Shown: one piece after another, positions 51,186-59,052 of the stretch
Numbering within the stretch: position 1 is the stretch's first letter
Layout: each line of letters starts with the position of its first letter
The notes under the pieces: model-generated
Told to the model about the DNA's origin: nothing
The model's input: the letters and a program-made list of their open reading frames with translations, nothing else
Databases searched by the model: none
Translations under genes and position numbers: made by a program
NCBI GenBank assembly: GCA_021733645.1
Contig: JAHREJ010000018.1
Location: 1-64,000 of the forward strand
Length of the DNA stretch: 64,000 nt
Source: Bacillus subtilis subsp. subtilis
GTDB taxonomy: Bacteria > Pseudomonadota > Gammaproteobacteria > Xanthomonadales > Xanthomonadaceae
Reading direction: 5' to 3'

Positions 51186-53010
51186 CACCCCCCGCAAGCC
51201 GTCTTTGAACAAGCTTTCGCTCAAGCGCGAAACCGCCACCGACCAGCCCAAGCTGGAAGAACGCCTGCACAAGGTGCTGGCCCAGGCCGGCCTCGGTTCG
51301 CGCCGCGCGCTGGAACAGCGCATTGCCGATGGCCTGGTCAAGGTCAACGGTGAAGTCGCGCAGACCGGCCAGTCGATCAAGAGCGGCGACAAGGTCGAGC
51401 TGGACGGCCGTGGCTTTGTGGCCACCGCGCTGACCGAAACCTCGCGCGTGCTGGCCTACAACAAGCCCGAAGGCGAAGTGACCACGCGCGAAGACCCCGA
51501 AGGTCGCCCGACCGTGTTCGAAGCGCTGCCTGCCCTCAAGGGCGCGCGCTGGATCGCGATCGGCCGCCTGGACATCAACACCACCGGGCTGCTGCTGGCC
51601 ACCACCGACGGTGAGCTGGCCAACGCGATGATGCACCCCTCCTACGAGGTGGAACGCGAGTACGTGGTGCGCGTGCGCGCCCCGGAAGGCGAAGAAAAGG
51701 TGCCCGACAACATCGTCGACCGCCTCGCCCGTGGCGTGGCACTGGAAGACGGCCCGGCCAAGTTCGACGAGATCGAACGCATCGGCGGCACCGATTCGCA
51801 CGACTGGTTCCGCGTGGTCGTCAAGGAAGGCCGCAACCGCGAAGTGCGCCGCCTGTGGGAATCGCAGGGCTGCCAGGTCAGCCGCCTGAAGCGTACGCGC
51901 TACGGCAAGGTCAGCCTGCCGCGCGAACTGCTGCGCGGCCAGTCGGTGGAACTGCCGGCCAAGCAGGTTGAAGCCCTGCGCGCCGAATTGAAGCTGGAAG
52001 AAGGCGCACCGTCGGCACTGACCCTGCAGCCGGTGATCGGCCAGCGTCGTGCCGCCAAGACCACCGTGCGCGTATCGCGCGATGGCGCGCGCAGCAATGC
52101 CTATGTCAACGGCCACAACTCGGCCGATGAAGGCCGCGAGCTGCGTCGTTTCGACAACGTGCGCGAAGAGCGCGGCCGCGGTCGCGGCGGCAAGGGCGGC
52201 GGCTTCAAGGGTGGCCTGACGGTCAGCGGCGAAGCAGCGGCCAAGCAGTCGCAGCGCCCGTTCAAGGCACGCCCGGACAAGGGCAACCGGGCGCTTCCAG
52301 AAGGCAATCCGGCCGCGTTCCGCAGCTGGTACGTGCCGGACGGTGTCAGCACCGGCCCGAGCAACCACCGCAATGCCGGCCCGGGCGCAGCCCGTGGCCC
52401 GGGCGCGCGTGGTCCGGGTGCCGGCGCAGGCGCCGGTGGCCAGGGCCGTCCGTACGGCAAGCCGAAGGGTCCGGGCGGCGCAGGCGGCCCGGGTCAGGGT
52501 CGCGGCGGTTACGGCGGTGAAAGCCGTGGCGGTTACGGCGCGGGTGGTGGTGGCGGTTACGGCGGCGAGAACCGCGGTGGCGAAAGCCGTGGCGGCTACG
52601 GCGGCCAGGGCCGTCCGGCCGGCGCCGGTGCCGGTGGCAACCGTGGTGGCCAGGGCGGTCAGGGCGCATCGCGCCACCCCTACGGTCACCCGGGCAATGC
52701 CCCGAGCTTCCCGTCCGACCACGCCAATCCGGGCAGCAGCCCGTACGGCAGCGCGCGTCCGGCGGGCAACCGCGGTCCGGGTGGTCCGGGTGGCAATCGG
52801 GGTCCGGGTGGTCCCGGTGCGCGTGGTCCTGGCGCCAGTGCGCGCGGCCCCGGCGGCCCCGGTGGTAATCGCGGTCCCGGTGGTCCGGGCGGCAACCGCG
52901 GTCCGGGTGGTCCCGGCGGTCGTGGTCCCGGCGGCCCGGGCGGTCGGCCCGGCGGCAGCCGCGGTCCGGGCGGCGGCGGTCACCGTGGTGGCGGCCCGCG
53001 CGGCGGCTGA
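51178..53010 (+). CDS. rluB: 23S rRNA pseudouridine synthase RluB with a collagen-like tail
   Basis: This 610-residue protein has an N-terminal S4 domain (about 27-75) and an RsuA/RluB catalytic domain with GRLDINTTGLLL (128-139; catalytic Asp131). It would modify U2605 of 23S rRNA. The family is normally 250-350 residues. From about 300 on, the tail is disordered: first Arg/Lys-rich, then GGYGGE-type repeats (about 440-485), then Gly-Pro-Gly/Asn-Arg-Gly repeats to the end, a collagen-like and RGG-like pattern. The tail may bind RNA. It is translationally coupled to scpB and followed by a strong terminator. Confidence 0.92.
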   Translation: MSDTPRKPSLNKLSLKRETATDQPKLEERLHKVLAQAGLGSRRALEQRIADGLVKVNGEVAQTGQSIKSGDKVELDGRGFVATALTETSRVLAYNKPEGEVTTREDPEGRPTVFEALPALKGARWIAIGRLDINTTGLLLATTDGELANAMMHPSYEVEREYVVRVRAPEGEEKVPDNIVDRLARGVALEDGPAKFDEIERIGGTDSHDWFRVVVKEGRNREVRRLWESQGCQVSRLKRTRYGKVSLPRELLRGQSVELPAKQVEALRAELKLEEGAPSALTLQPVIGQRRAAKTTVRVSRDGARSNAYVNGHNSADEGRELRRFDNVREERGRGRGGKGGGFKGGLTVSGEAAAKQSQRPFKARPDKGNRALPEGNPAAFRSWYVPDGVSTGPSNHRNAGPGAARGPGARGPGAGAGAGGQGRPYGKPKGPGGAGGPGQGRGGYGGESRGGYGAGGGGGYGGENRGGESRGGYGGQGRPAGAGAGGNRGGQGGQGASRHPYGHPGNAPSFPSDHANPGSSPYGSARPAGNRGPGGPGGNRGPGGPGARGPGASARGPGGPGGNRGPGGPGGNRGPGGPGGRGPGGPGGRPGGSRGPGGGGHRGGGPRGG

Positions 53011-53029
53011 TCACTGATACCCTGAGATC

Positions 53030-53061
53030 AAAAACCCCCGGTTTCGGCCGGGGGTTTTTTT
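53030..53061 (+). terminator. Rho-independent terminator of the scpA-scpB-rluB operon
   Basis: CCCCCGG, loop TTTCGG, CCGGGGG, then seven T, with an A tract on the 5' side. It begins 20 bases after the rluB stop. Confidence 0.92.
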
Positions 53062-53119
53062 ATGGTTCTTCGCCCAGATGCGGGGCAAGCGGAAGTGTGC
53101 GTTGACCCTTTCCAGGCGC

Positions 53120-53253
53120 GGCTGTCGGCGGGTCGGGCGCTGGGCCCCATGCCCTTTCCGGCGAATGTCCTCCGGCGTCGGCCTGCGGCCGCCCCCTCCC
53201 CCTTTACTTCGCCTCCAAGGGCATGGGGCCCAGCGCCCGACCCACCGACAGCC
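53120..53253 (+). repeat. Dispersed hairpin element, copy C (37-bp inverted arms)
   Basis: The arm 53120-53156 pairs with 53217-53253 at 36 of 37 positions. The 60-base loop begins TCCGGCGAATGTCC and ends CCTTTACTTCGCCTCC, with an inner stem CGGCC, TGC, GGCCG at 53179-53191. The loop is the same family as in copies A and B, but the arms are unrelated to the arms there. No gene is present in 53062-53597. Confidence 0.88.
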
Positions 53254-53527
53254 TGCAAAGAAGTCCGGCTTCCCGCCCGTACCGCAAGCCGAGCCCCGTA
53301 GCGGCCGGTAGGCTCCTGGGCAAAGTAAAGGAGGAGGCCGCCCGCGGCCGGGGGACATTTGCGCCAGGGGCCTACCGGCTGCTACGGGGCCCTCACGCTC
53401 GCGACTGGCCCGATCGAAGACGCCAGCCGATCCAAACGGCGCCTGCACACCCGGCCATCCGGATAGCGTCGTGCTCACGCTGCGACCGCCCTTGCAAGAG
53501 GACGCTCCCCTCAGCTCGGAGAACAAC
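53254..53527 (-). repeat. Dispersed hairpin element, copy B
   Basis: Read on the minus strand this repeats the layout of 11238-11545: a small hairpin, a spacer with GGCGTCTTCGATCGGGC, then a long hairpin (53389-53364 pairs with 53319-53294, 24 of 26). The loop has AATGTCCCCCGG, inner stem GGCCG/CGGCC and CCTCCTCCTTTACTTTGCC. GGCTCGGCTTGCGGT follows, running into the arm of copy C in the opposite sense. Confidence 0.87.
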
Positions 53528-53572
53528 CTTTTTTCATTGGGTCTGGCTGCGCGTAATGCCGGCCGGTGCTAC

Positions 53573-53595
53573 AGCCACCCATTGGGTGGCTCTAC
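53573..53595 (-). repeat. SMAG-type GTAG palindromic repeat
   Basis: On the minus strand: GTAG, AGCCACCC, AAT, GGGTGGCT, an 8-bp perfect stem. The GTAG starts only 2 bases after the stop codon of the secreted protein gene at 53598. Confidence 0.85.
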
Positions 53596-53597
53596 CT

Positions 53598-54032
53598 TCA
53601 ACGCCGCTCAATCGTGAACTTGCCCAACCCCACGCCCAGATCCCAGCCCTTGCCGGTACCGGCAAGGGCCAGCGACACATCGCCCTTGGTCATCACCTGC
53701 GCGTTGCTGGATTTATCCGCGCCGGCATGTGCTTCCACCGAGGCGTACGAGCCGATCAGGTCGTTCACCGAGTACGCACCGGAGAAGCGGCCCTTGCCGT
53801 CGACAATCTTGGACTTGCCCACGGTCAGCCCGCCGCCCTTGACGGAGATCTTGACCGGGATGCGCGCGCCGTTGTCACAGCTGATGGTGCCGGTGCCGGA
53901 GGCGGTCTTGTACAACACCGACCAGCCGGCCAGGTTGTAGTGCAGCTCGCAGTCGATGTTGCCGGCGGCCTGCGCGGCCGGCACGGTGCTGATGCCCGCC
54001 AGTGCGATCAATGCCAGGGAAAGCTTCTTCAT
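53598..54032 (-). CDS. Small secreted protein of unknown function
   Basis: This 144-residue protein has a standard signal peptide (about 1-23, cleaved after AAQA). The mature part holds two cysteines (NIDCELHYNL; TISCDNGARIP) that may form a disulfide, and a Gly-rich beta-type sequence (VKGGGLTVGKSKIVDGKG; GKGWDLGVGLGKFTIE). It resembles the DUF992/EipB-like small periplasmic proteins only loosely, and no family is assigned. It stands alone, divergent from nothing nearby, 91 bases downstream of the omega-amidase gene on the same strand. The start at 54032 is set by the signal peptide. Confidence 0.78.
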   Translation of the reverse strand: MKKLSLALIALAGISTVPAAQAAGNIDCELHYNLAGWSVLYKTASGTGTISCDNGARIPVKISVKGGGLTVGKSKIVDGKGRFSGAYSVNDLIGSYASVEAHAGADKSSNAQVMTKGDVSLALAGTGKGWDLGVGLGKFTIERR

Positions 54033-54123
54033 GGGTCCGCTCGTACTCAGTGGGGAACGAGGCGAATCTAGCAGCGTGCGCGTGTGGTCCGGATGAGCCG
54101 GCACGCGCACGTCAGGCCATCGT

Positions 54124-54957
54124 TCAGCCAGCGTCGACCGGGCCGTCCAGGGTGAACGCATCGGCATCGAGCATGGCCGGGAAACGCGCACGGTGCGCAG
54201 CCAGTGCCGCCGCCGAAATGGTGGTGGTGACCACCTGCTCCACCTCGCGCACTTCCACCTGCGGCTGGCCCAGGAAATCGATCACCGCGCTGTCGCCGGC
54301 GTAGTGCAGGTCGTTGCCATCCACGCCCACCCGGTTGACTGCGGCCACGTAGCACAGGTTCTCGATCGCCCGCGCGCGCAACAGCGTGCGCCACGGATAC
54401 GCGCGTGCCGAGGGCCAGTTGGCGACGAAGATCTGCAGGTCGAAGTCCAGTTCGCCCGGGCGCTCGACATCAAAACGGTTGCGGCAGAACACCGGGAAAC
54501 GCAGGTCGTAGCAGACCTGCGGATTGATCCGCCAGCCCTTCCACTCCACGCTCAGGCGCTCGTTGCCGGCCGCATAGCGCAGGTGCTCGTTGCCGTAGCG
54601 GAACAGATGGCGCTTGTCGTAATGCTGCAGCTCGCCGTCCGGCGTGGCCCACAGCAACCGGTTGTACACGCCCTGCCCCACCCGCAGCTGCACGCTGCCG
54701 GTGACCGCCGCGCCCAGGCGCACGGCCTGCTCACGGATCCAGGCCACGGTCGGGCCGTCCATGCCCTCGGCCTTGTCGATGGCCTCGTTGGAGAAGCCAC
54801 TGGTGAAGGTCTCCGGCAGGATCACCAGATCGGTCTGCCCGGCCAGCGGCGCCAGCAGCGCGCCGTAGTGATCGCGGTTGCCGGCCGGATCGTGCCAGCG
54901 GGTGTTGCCCTGCACCAGGGAAACACGCAGGTCGCCGCGTTCGGTGGCCGCGCCCAT
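54124..54957 (-). CDS. Omega-amidase (YafV/Nit2-like nitrilase family)
   Basis: This 277-residue carbon-nitrogen hydrolase has the catalytic triad visible: Glu49 (ILPETFTSGF), Lys115 (YDKRHLF) and Cys149 (QVCYDLRFP). YafV-type enzymes hydrolyse alpha-ketoglutaramate, the product of glutamine-dependent transamination. The gene overlaps the end of an aminotransferase gene (TGATG), and the two activities make a pathway: the aminotransferase converts the methionine keto-acid with glutamine as donor, and the amidase removes the keto product and drives the reaction. This fits methionine salvage. Confidence 0.9.
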   Translation of the reverse strand: MGAATERGDLRVSLVQGNTRWHDPAGNRDHYGALLAPLAGQTDLVILPETFTSGFSNEAIDKAEGMDGPTVAWIREQAVRLGAAVTGSVQLRVGQGVYNRLLWATPDGELQHYDKRHLFRYGNEHLRYAAGNERLSVEWKGWRINPQVCYDLRFPVFCRNRFDVERPGELDFDLQIFVANWPSARAYPWRTLLRARAIENLCYVAAVNRVGVDGNDLHYAGDSAVIDFLGQPQVEVREVEQVVTTTISAAALAAHRARFPAMLDADAFTLDGPVDAG

Positions 54958-56105
54958 CACAGCACCTGCAGGCGTTCGATCGCCGCGTCCAGGGTGGCTT
55001 CGTTCTTGGCAAAGCACAGCCGCACCAGGCGCTGGCCGGCCGGCGCGGTTTCGTAGAACGGCGACAACGGAATGGCCGCCACGCCCTTTTCAATGGTCAG
55101 CCACTTCACGAATTCGTGGTCGGGCAGATCGCTGATGGCCGAATAGTCCACCAGCTGGAAGTAACCGCCCGGCACCGGCAGCGGGGTCAGGCGCGTGCCC
55201 AGCAGCTGCTCGCGGAAGCGGTCGCGCTTGGCCTGGTAGAACGCGCCCAGTTCCAGGTGGTGGGCCGGCTCGTCACGGATCATGGCGGCAAACCCGTACT
55301 GGGCCGGGCCGAAACTGGTGAAGGTGTTGTACTGGTGCACCTTGCGGAACTCGGCCGTCATCGCCGGCGGGGCGATCGCATAGCCGATCTTCCAGCCGGT
55401 GCAGTGATAGGTCTTGCCGAAGCTGGAGATCACGAAGGCGCGCTCGCGCAGTTCCGGATAGCGCAGCGACGATTCGTGGCGACGGCCGTCATAGATGATG
55501 TGCTCGTACACCTCATCGGAGATCAGATAGATGTCGGTGCCGCGCAGCACGTCGGCCAGGGCCTGCATGTCCTCGGCGGTCAGCATCGCGCCGGACGGGT
55601 TGTGGGGCGTATTGACCATCAGCAGGCGCGTGCGCGGGGTGATCGCCGCGCGCACGCGGTCCCAATCCACCGCGAAGGTCTGCGGGTCCAGCGGCACGTG
55701 CACCGCACGCGCGCCGGCCAGGTCGATGGCCGGCTCGTAGCAGTCGTAGGCCGGGTCGAGCACGATCACTTCCTCGCCCGGGCGCACCACCGCGTGGATC
55801 GCGTTGAAGATCGCCTCGGTGGCGCCGCTGGTCACCGTGATTTCGGTGTCCGGGTCCACCTGCGCGCCGTACAGGTCCAGCGACTTCTGCGCGATGGCCT
55901 GGCGCAGCGGCGCCACTCCGGTCATCGGCGGGTACTGGTTCAACCCGCCCTGCATGGCCTGGATGGTTTCATCCAGCAGGCGCTGCGGCGCGGAAAAATC
56001 CGGAAACCCCTGCCCCAGGTTCACGGCGCCATGCTCGGCAGCCAGCTGGGACATCACGGTGAAGATGGTGGTGCCCACCTTGGGCAGCTTGGTTTGCGGT
56101 TGCAT
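54957..56105 (-). CDS. PLP-dependent aminotransferase (YbdL/methionine aminotransferase type)
   Basis: This 382-residue class I aminotransferase has its PLP lysine in SSFGKTYHCTGWKIGY (about 237-252). NTPHNPSGAML, SDEVYEHIIYDG and the C-terminal RLCFAKNEATLD, with the carboxylate-binding Arg, match the family. The close match to the YbdL/kynurenine-glutamine transaminase K group suggests use of glutamine and methionine-type side chains. It is co-transcribed with the omega-amidase gene, whose start overlaps its stop by one base. It is divergent from the ccm operon. Confidence 0.92.
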   Translation of the reverse strand: MQPQTKLPKVGTTIFTVMSQLAAEHGAVNLGQGFPDFSAPQRLLDETIQAMQGGLNQYPPMTGVAPLRQAIAQKSLDLYGAQVDPDTEITVTSGATEAIFNAIHAVVRPGEEVIVLDPAYDCYEPAIDLAGARAVHVPLDPQTFAVDWDRVRAAITPRTRLLMVNTPHNPSGAMLTAEDMQALADVLRGTDIYLISDEVYEHIIYDGRRHESSLRYPELRERAFVISSFGKTYHCTGWKIGYAIAPPAMTAEFRKVHQYNTFTSFGPAQYGFAAMIRDEPAHHLELGAFYQAKRDRFREQLLGTRLTPLPVPGGYFQLVDYSAISDLPDHEFVKWLTIEKGVAAIPLSPFYETAPAGQRLVRLCFAKNEATLDAAIERLQVL

Positions 56106-56187
56106 CGGCAGGGAACAAGAAGTGGGGAAACCCCAGTGTACGCAAAACCCCCCGCGCCATGACGGGATGGTGTACCCCCGTCCCCGC

Positions 56188-56193
56188 TACAAT
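56188..56193 (+). promoter_or_regulatory. Candidate -10 of the ccm operon
   Basis: TACAAT lies 34 bases before the ccmA start in otherwise GC-rich DNA. No clear -35 hexamer is visible at the standard spacing. Confidence 0.4.
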
Positions 56194-56226
56194 GACCGCC
56201 CTTTCCTGGTGTGAAGCCTGAGCCCC

Positions 56227-56856
56227 TTGAACGCTCCTCCGTTGCTGGCCGCGCAAGGCCTTGGCTTCAGTCGCAACGACGAACCCGTATTCGGCCCGCT
56301 CGATTTCCACATCAATGCCGGCGAAGCCCTGCTGGTACAAGGCGACAACGGCGCGGGCAAGACCACCCTGCTGCGGGTGCTGGCCGGCCTGCTGCGCGCC
56401 GACGCCGGACAGGTGCAGATCGACGGCCGCCCGGCCGGGCACAAGGAGCGTTCGCAGTTTGTGGCCTACCTGAGCCACCTGCCGGCACTGAAGGCCGACC
56501 TGGACACCTTGGAAAACCTGCATTTCCTGTGCGGCCTGCATGGCCGGCGCGCGCGCCAGATGCCGGGCAACGCATTGGCCATCGTTGGCCTGGCGGGCTT
56601 TGAGGACACCCTGGTGCGGCAGCTCTCGGCCGGGCAGAAACGCCGCCTGGCACTGGCGCGCGTCTGGCTGTCGCCTGCCCCGCTGTGGCTGCTCGACGAA
56701 CCCTACGCCAACCTGGACCTGGACGGCATCAACCTGGTGAACCGGATGATTTCAGCGCACCTGCGCAGCGGCGGTGCCGCCCTGGTCACCACCCACGGCG
56801 CCTATGCCGCCCCGCCGGTGCAGACCCGCCTGCTCAGCCTGGGAGCGCAGGCATGA
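56227..56856 (+). CDS. ccmA: Cytochrome c biogenesis heme exporter ATPase CcmA
   Basis: This 209-residue ABC ATPase belongs to the CcmABCD complex, which releases heme-loaded CcmE during cytochrome c maturation. Walker [10 protein letters not shown] (39-47), signature LSAGQKRR (about 137-144) and Walker [13 protein letters not shown] are intact. The start codon is TTG at 56227; no ATG fits. It heads the nine-gene ccm operon and overlaps ccmB by 4 bases. Confidence 0.95.
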   Translation: MNAPPLLAAQGLGFSRNDEPVFGPLDFHINAGEALLVQGDNGAGKTTLLRVLAGLLRADAGQVQIDGRPAGHKERSQFVAYLSHLPALKADLDTLENLHFLCGLHGRRARQMPGNALAIVGLAGFEDTLVRQLSAGQKRRLALARVWLSPAPLWLLDEPYANLDLDGINLVNRMISAHLRSGGAALVTTHGAYAAPPVQTRLLSLGAQA

Positions 56857-57548
56857 TCGCGCCGGGCACCGAACCGGGCCTGTGGCAGACCGCCCGCGCC
56901 CTGGCCGCGCGCGACCTGCGCCTGGTGTGGCGGCGGCGAGGCGATGCACTGCAGCCGCTGATGTTCGCGGTACTGGTGGTGGTGCTGTTCGCACTGGCGC
57001 TGGGCCGCGAACCGGCGTTGATGGCCCAGGTGGGCGCGGCGGTGCTGTGGCTGGCGGTGCTGCTGGCCGGGCAGTTGGCGCTGGATTCGCTGTTCCGCAG
57101 CGACGCCGAAGACGGTTCGCTGGAACAATGGCTGTTGGCGCCGGTACCGCTGGCCTGGCTGGTGCTGGTGCGCGTGCTGCTGCACTGGGCCACCACCGCG
57201 TTGCCGTTGATCGTAATGGCCCCCCTGCTGGCCGAAATGCTGCACGTGCCACATGACCAACTACCGATCCTGCTGGCATCGTTGCTGCTGGGAACGCCGC
57301 TGCTGAGTCTCATCGGTGGCGTGGTGGCCGCCCTGACGGTGGGCATCCGGCGCTCTGGTATTCTCGTGGCGTTGCTGGCATTGCCGCTGTATGTACCGGT
57401 GCTGGTGTTCGGTGCGGGCAGCGTGGGTGCCGCCGCACGCGGGCAGGACCCGGTGGGGGCGCTGCTGCTGCTGGGCGCCGGGCTGGTGGTGGCGCTGGTA
57501 TTGGCGCCGCTGGCCACCGCCGCTGCCATCCGGATTTCGTTGAGTTGA
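56853..57548 (+). CDS. ccmB: Heme exporter membrane protein CcmB
   Basis: This 231-residue integral membrane protein has six hydrophobic helices and is the permease partner of Ccm[23 protein letters not shown] near the C-terminus matches the family. It overlaps ccmA by 4 bases (ATGA). A 96-base gap follows before ccmC, the largest in the operon. Its role, with CcmA, C and D, is to detach holo-CcmE from CcmC. Confidence 0.94.
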   Translation: MIAPGTEPGLWQTARALAARDLRLVWRRRGDALQPLMFAVLVVVLFALALGREPALMAQVGAAVLWLAVLLAGQLALDSLFRSDAEDGSLEQWLLAPVPLAWLVLVRVLLHWATTALPLIVMAPLLAEMLHVPHDQLPILLASLLLGTPLLSLIGGVVAALTVGIRRSGILVALLALPLYVPVLVFGAGSVGAAARGQDPVGALLLLGAGLVVALVLAPLATAAAIRISLS

Positions 57549-57644
57549 GCCGTCGTTCACCGCACCACCGTTTCCAGCGTCATCGTTCAACAAGCCGCTC
57601 CATGTCCGTTGAATCGTCGCCCTTCGTTGGATAGCCACTGCCGC

Positions 57645-58412
57645 ATGCACCCGATCGTCCGCTGGTTCCATCAAGTTGCATCGCCGCCCACCTTCGACCG
57701 CTTCGCCGCGCGCTGGTCGCGCGTGTTCTACGTCGCTGCGCTGCCGGTGCTGTTGATCGGCATCTGGCAGGCGCTGTTCGTGGTGCCGGCCGAGCAGAGC
57801 CAGCACGATGCCTTCCGCATCATCTACATCCACGTGCCCAGCGCGTGGATGAGCCTGTTCGTGTTCGCGCTGATGGCGTTGTACTCGGCCATCGCGCTGG
57901 TCTGGCGGATCAAGATCTGCGAGATCCTGGCGATGGCCTGCGCACCGATGGGCGCCGGCTTCACCCTGATCACCCTGCTCACCGGCAGCATCTGGGGCAA
58001 GGCCACCTGGGGTACCTGGTGGGACTGGGACCCGCGCATGACCAGCGAACTGATCCTGCTGTTCCTGTACCTGGGCGTGATCGGCCTGTACCACGCCATC
58101 GACGACCGCCGCAGCGCGGCGCGCGCGGCCGGGCTGCTGGCCATCGTCGGCGTAGCCCTGCTGCCGGTGATCCGCTATTCGGTGGACTGGTGGGGCGGCC
58201 TGCACCAGCGCCAATCGGTCAATGTATTCGGTGACAGCGCCGTGCGCCCGGAGCTGATCGCGCCCTTGTGGTGGATGGTGGTGGCGACCAAGCTGTGGTT
58301 CGTCGGTTCGCTGCTGGGCAAGGCCCGCGCTGACAACCTGTCGCGCGAAGCCGGCAAGGCCTGGGTGGGCGAACGTTTCGCCGACACCGCCGGTCAGGAG
58401 CTGCCGCGATGA
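57645..58412 (+). CDS. ccmC: Heme exporter/handling protein CcmC
   Basis: This 255-residue membrane protein holds heme for transfer to CcmE. The tryptophan-rich WWD signature is visible ([18 protein letters not shown], about 119-136), flanked by the conserved external histidines that bind heme (YIHVPSAWM and a later one in [13 protein letters not shown]). Six membrane helices are countable. The start is the ATG at 57645; an earlier TTG would add twelve non-family residues. Confidence 0.95.
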   Translation: MHPIVRWFHQVASPPTFDRFAARWSRVFYVAALPVLLIGIWQALFVVPAEQSQHDAFRIIYIHVPSAWMSLFVFALMALYSAIALVWRIKICEILAMACAPMGAGFTLITLLTGSIWGKATWGTWWDWDPRMTSELILLFLYLGVIGLYHAIDDRRSAARAAGLLAIVGVALLPVIRYSVDWWGGLHQRQSVNVFGDSAVRPELIAPLWWMVVATKLWFVGSLLGKARADNLSREAGKAWVGERFADTAGQELPR

Positions 58413-58594
58413 CCCACCTGCCCTACCTCATTGCCGCCTACGCGGTCTTCGCCCTGGTCCTGGGCGCCGATGCGCTCGGGTCGTGGCTGCGCCTGCGCCT
58501 GGCGCGTCGCCAGGCCGCACGCCGCCTGCAACGGTTGCAGGCACGCGGCCGGCCGCAGGCGCCGGCACCGCGGGACACGGAGTTGAGCCGATGA
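58409..58594 (+). CDS. ccmD: Heme exporter protein CcmD
   Basis: This 61-residue small membrane protein has one helix (about 5-27) and a very Arg-rich cytoplasmic tail ([20 protein letters not shown]). Both features define CcmD. It links CcmC, CcmE and the CcmAB ATPase. It overlaps ccmC and ccmE by 4 bases each. Confidence 0.92.
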   Translation: MTHLPYLIAAYAVFALVLGADALGSWLRLRLARRQAARRLQRLQARGRPQAPAPRDTELSR

Positions 58595-59052
58595 CCCCCG
58601 TGCAGCGCCGCCGCATGGTCTGGGTGCTGCTGTTGCTGCTTGCCTCGGGCCTGGCTACCACGCTGGTGGCCTTCGCCCTGCAACGCAATATCGCCTATCT
58701 GTATACCCCGGCCGAAGTGCTGCGCGGCGACGTTGATGCGCAGTCGCGCTTCCGGCTTGGCGGAATGGTGGTGAAGGGCTCCTTCCAACGCGCGCCCGGT
58801 TCACTGGAGGCGCACTTCGTGGTGACCGACGGCGATGCCACCCTGCCGGTGAGCACCTCGCGGATCCTGCCGGACATGTTCCGCGAAGGCACCGCCGTGG
58901 TGGCCAGCGGGCGCATGCAGGAAGGGCGCTTCATCGCCGATGAAGTGCTGGCCAAGCACGACGAGAACTACATCCCCAAGGAAGTTGCCGACAAGATGGG
59001 CCAGGCGCATACCAAACACGACGTGCCGGTGACCGCACCAGAGGCACGCTGA
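58591..59052 (+). CDS. ccmE: Cytochrome c-type biogenesis heme chaperone CcmE
   Basis: This 153-residue membrane-anchored periplasmic chaperone carries heme covalently. The heme-attachment His123 in LAKHDENY (120-127), with Tyr127 as axial ligand, is conserved. The N-terminal anchor is about residues 9-30, followed by an OB-fold. It is coupled to ccmD by a 4-base overlap, and ccmF starts at the very next base after its stop. Confidence 0.95.
   Translation: MTPVQRRRMVWVLLLLLASGLATTLVAFALQRNIAYLYTPAEVLRGDVDAQSRFRLGGMVVKGSFQRAPGSLEAHFVVTDGDATLPVSTSRILPDMFREGTAVVASGRMQEGRFIADEVLAKHDENYIPKEVADKMGQAHTKHDVPVTAPEAR

Noticed and set aside
53062..53597. A hidden gene in the gap after rluB
   Set aside because: Open frames here follow the repeats and change sense with them. 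No start signal or conserved protein is seen.
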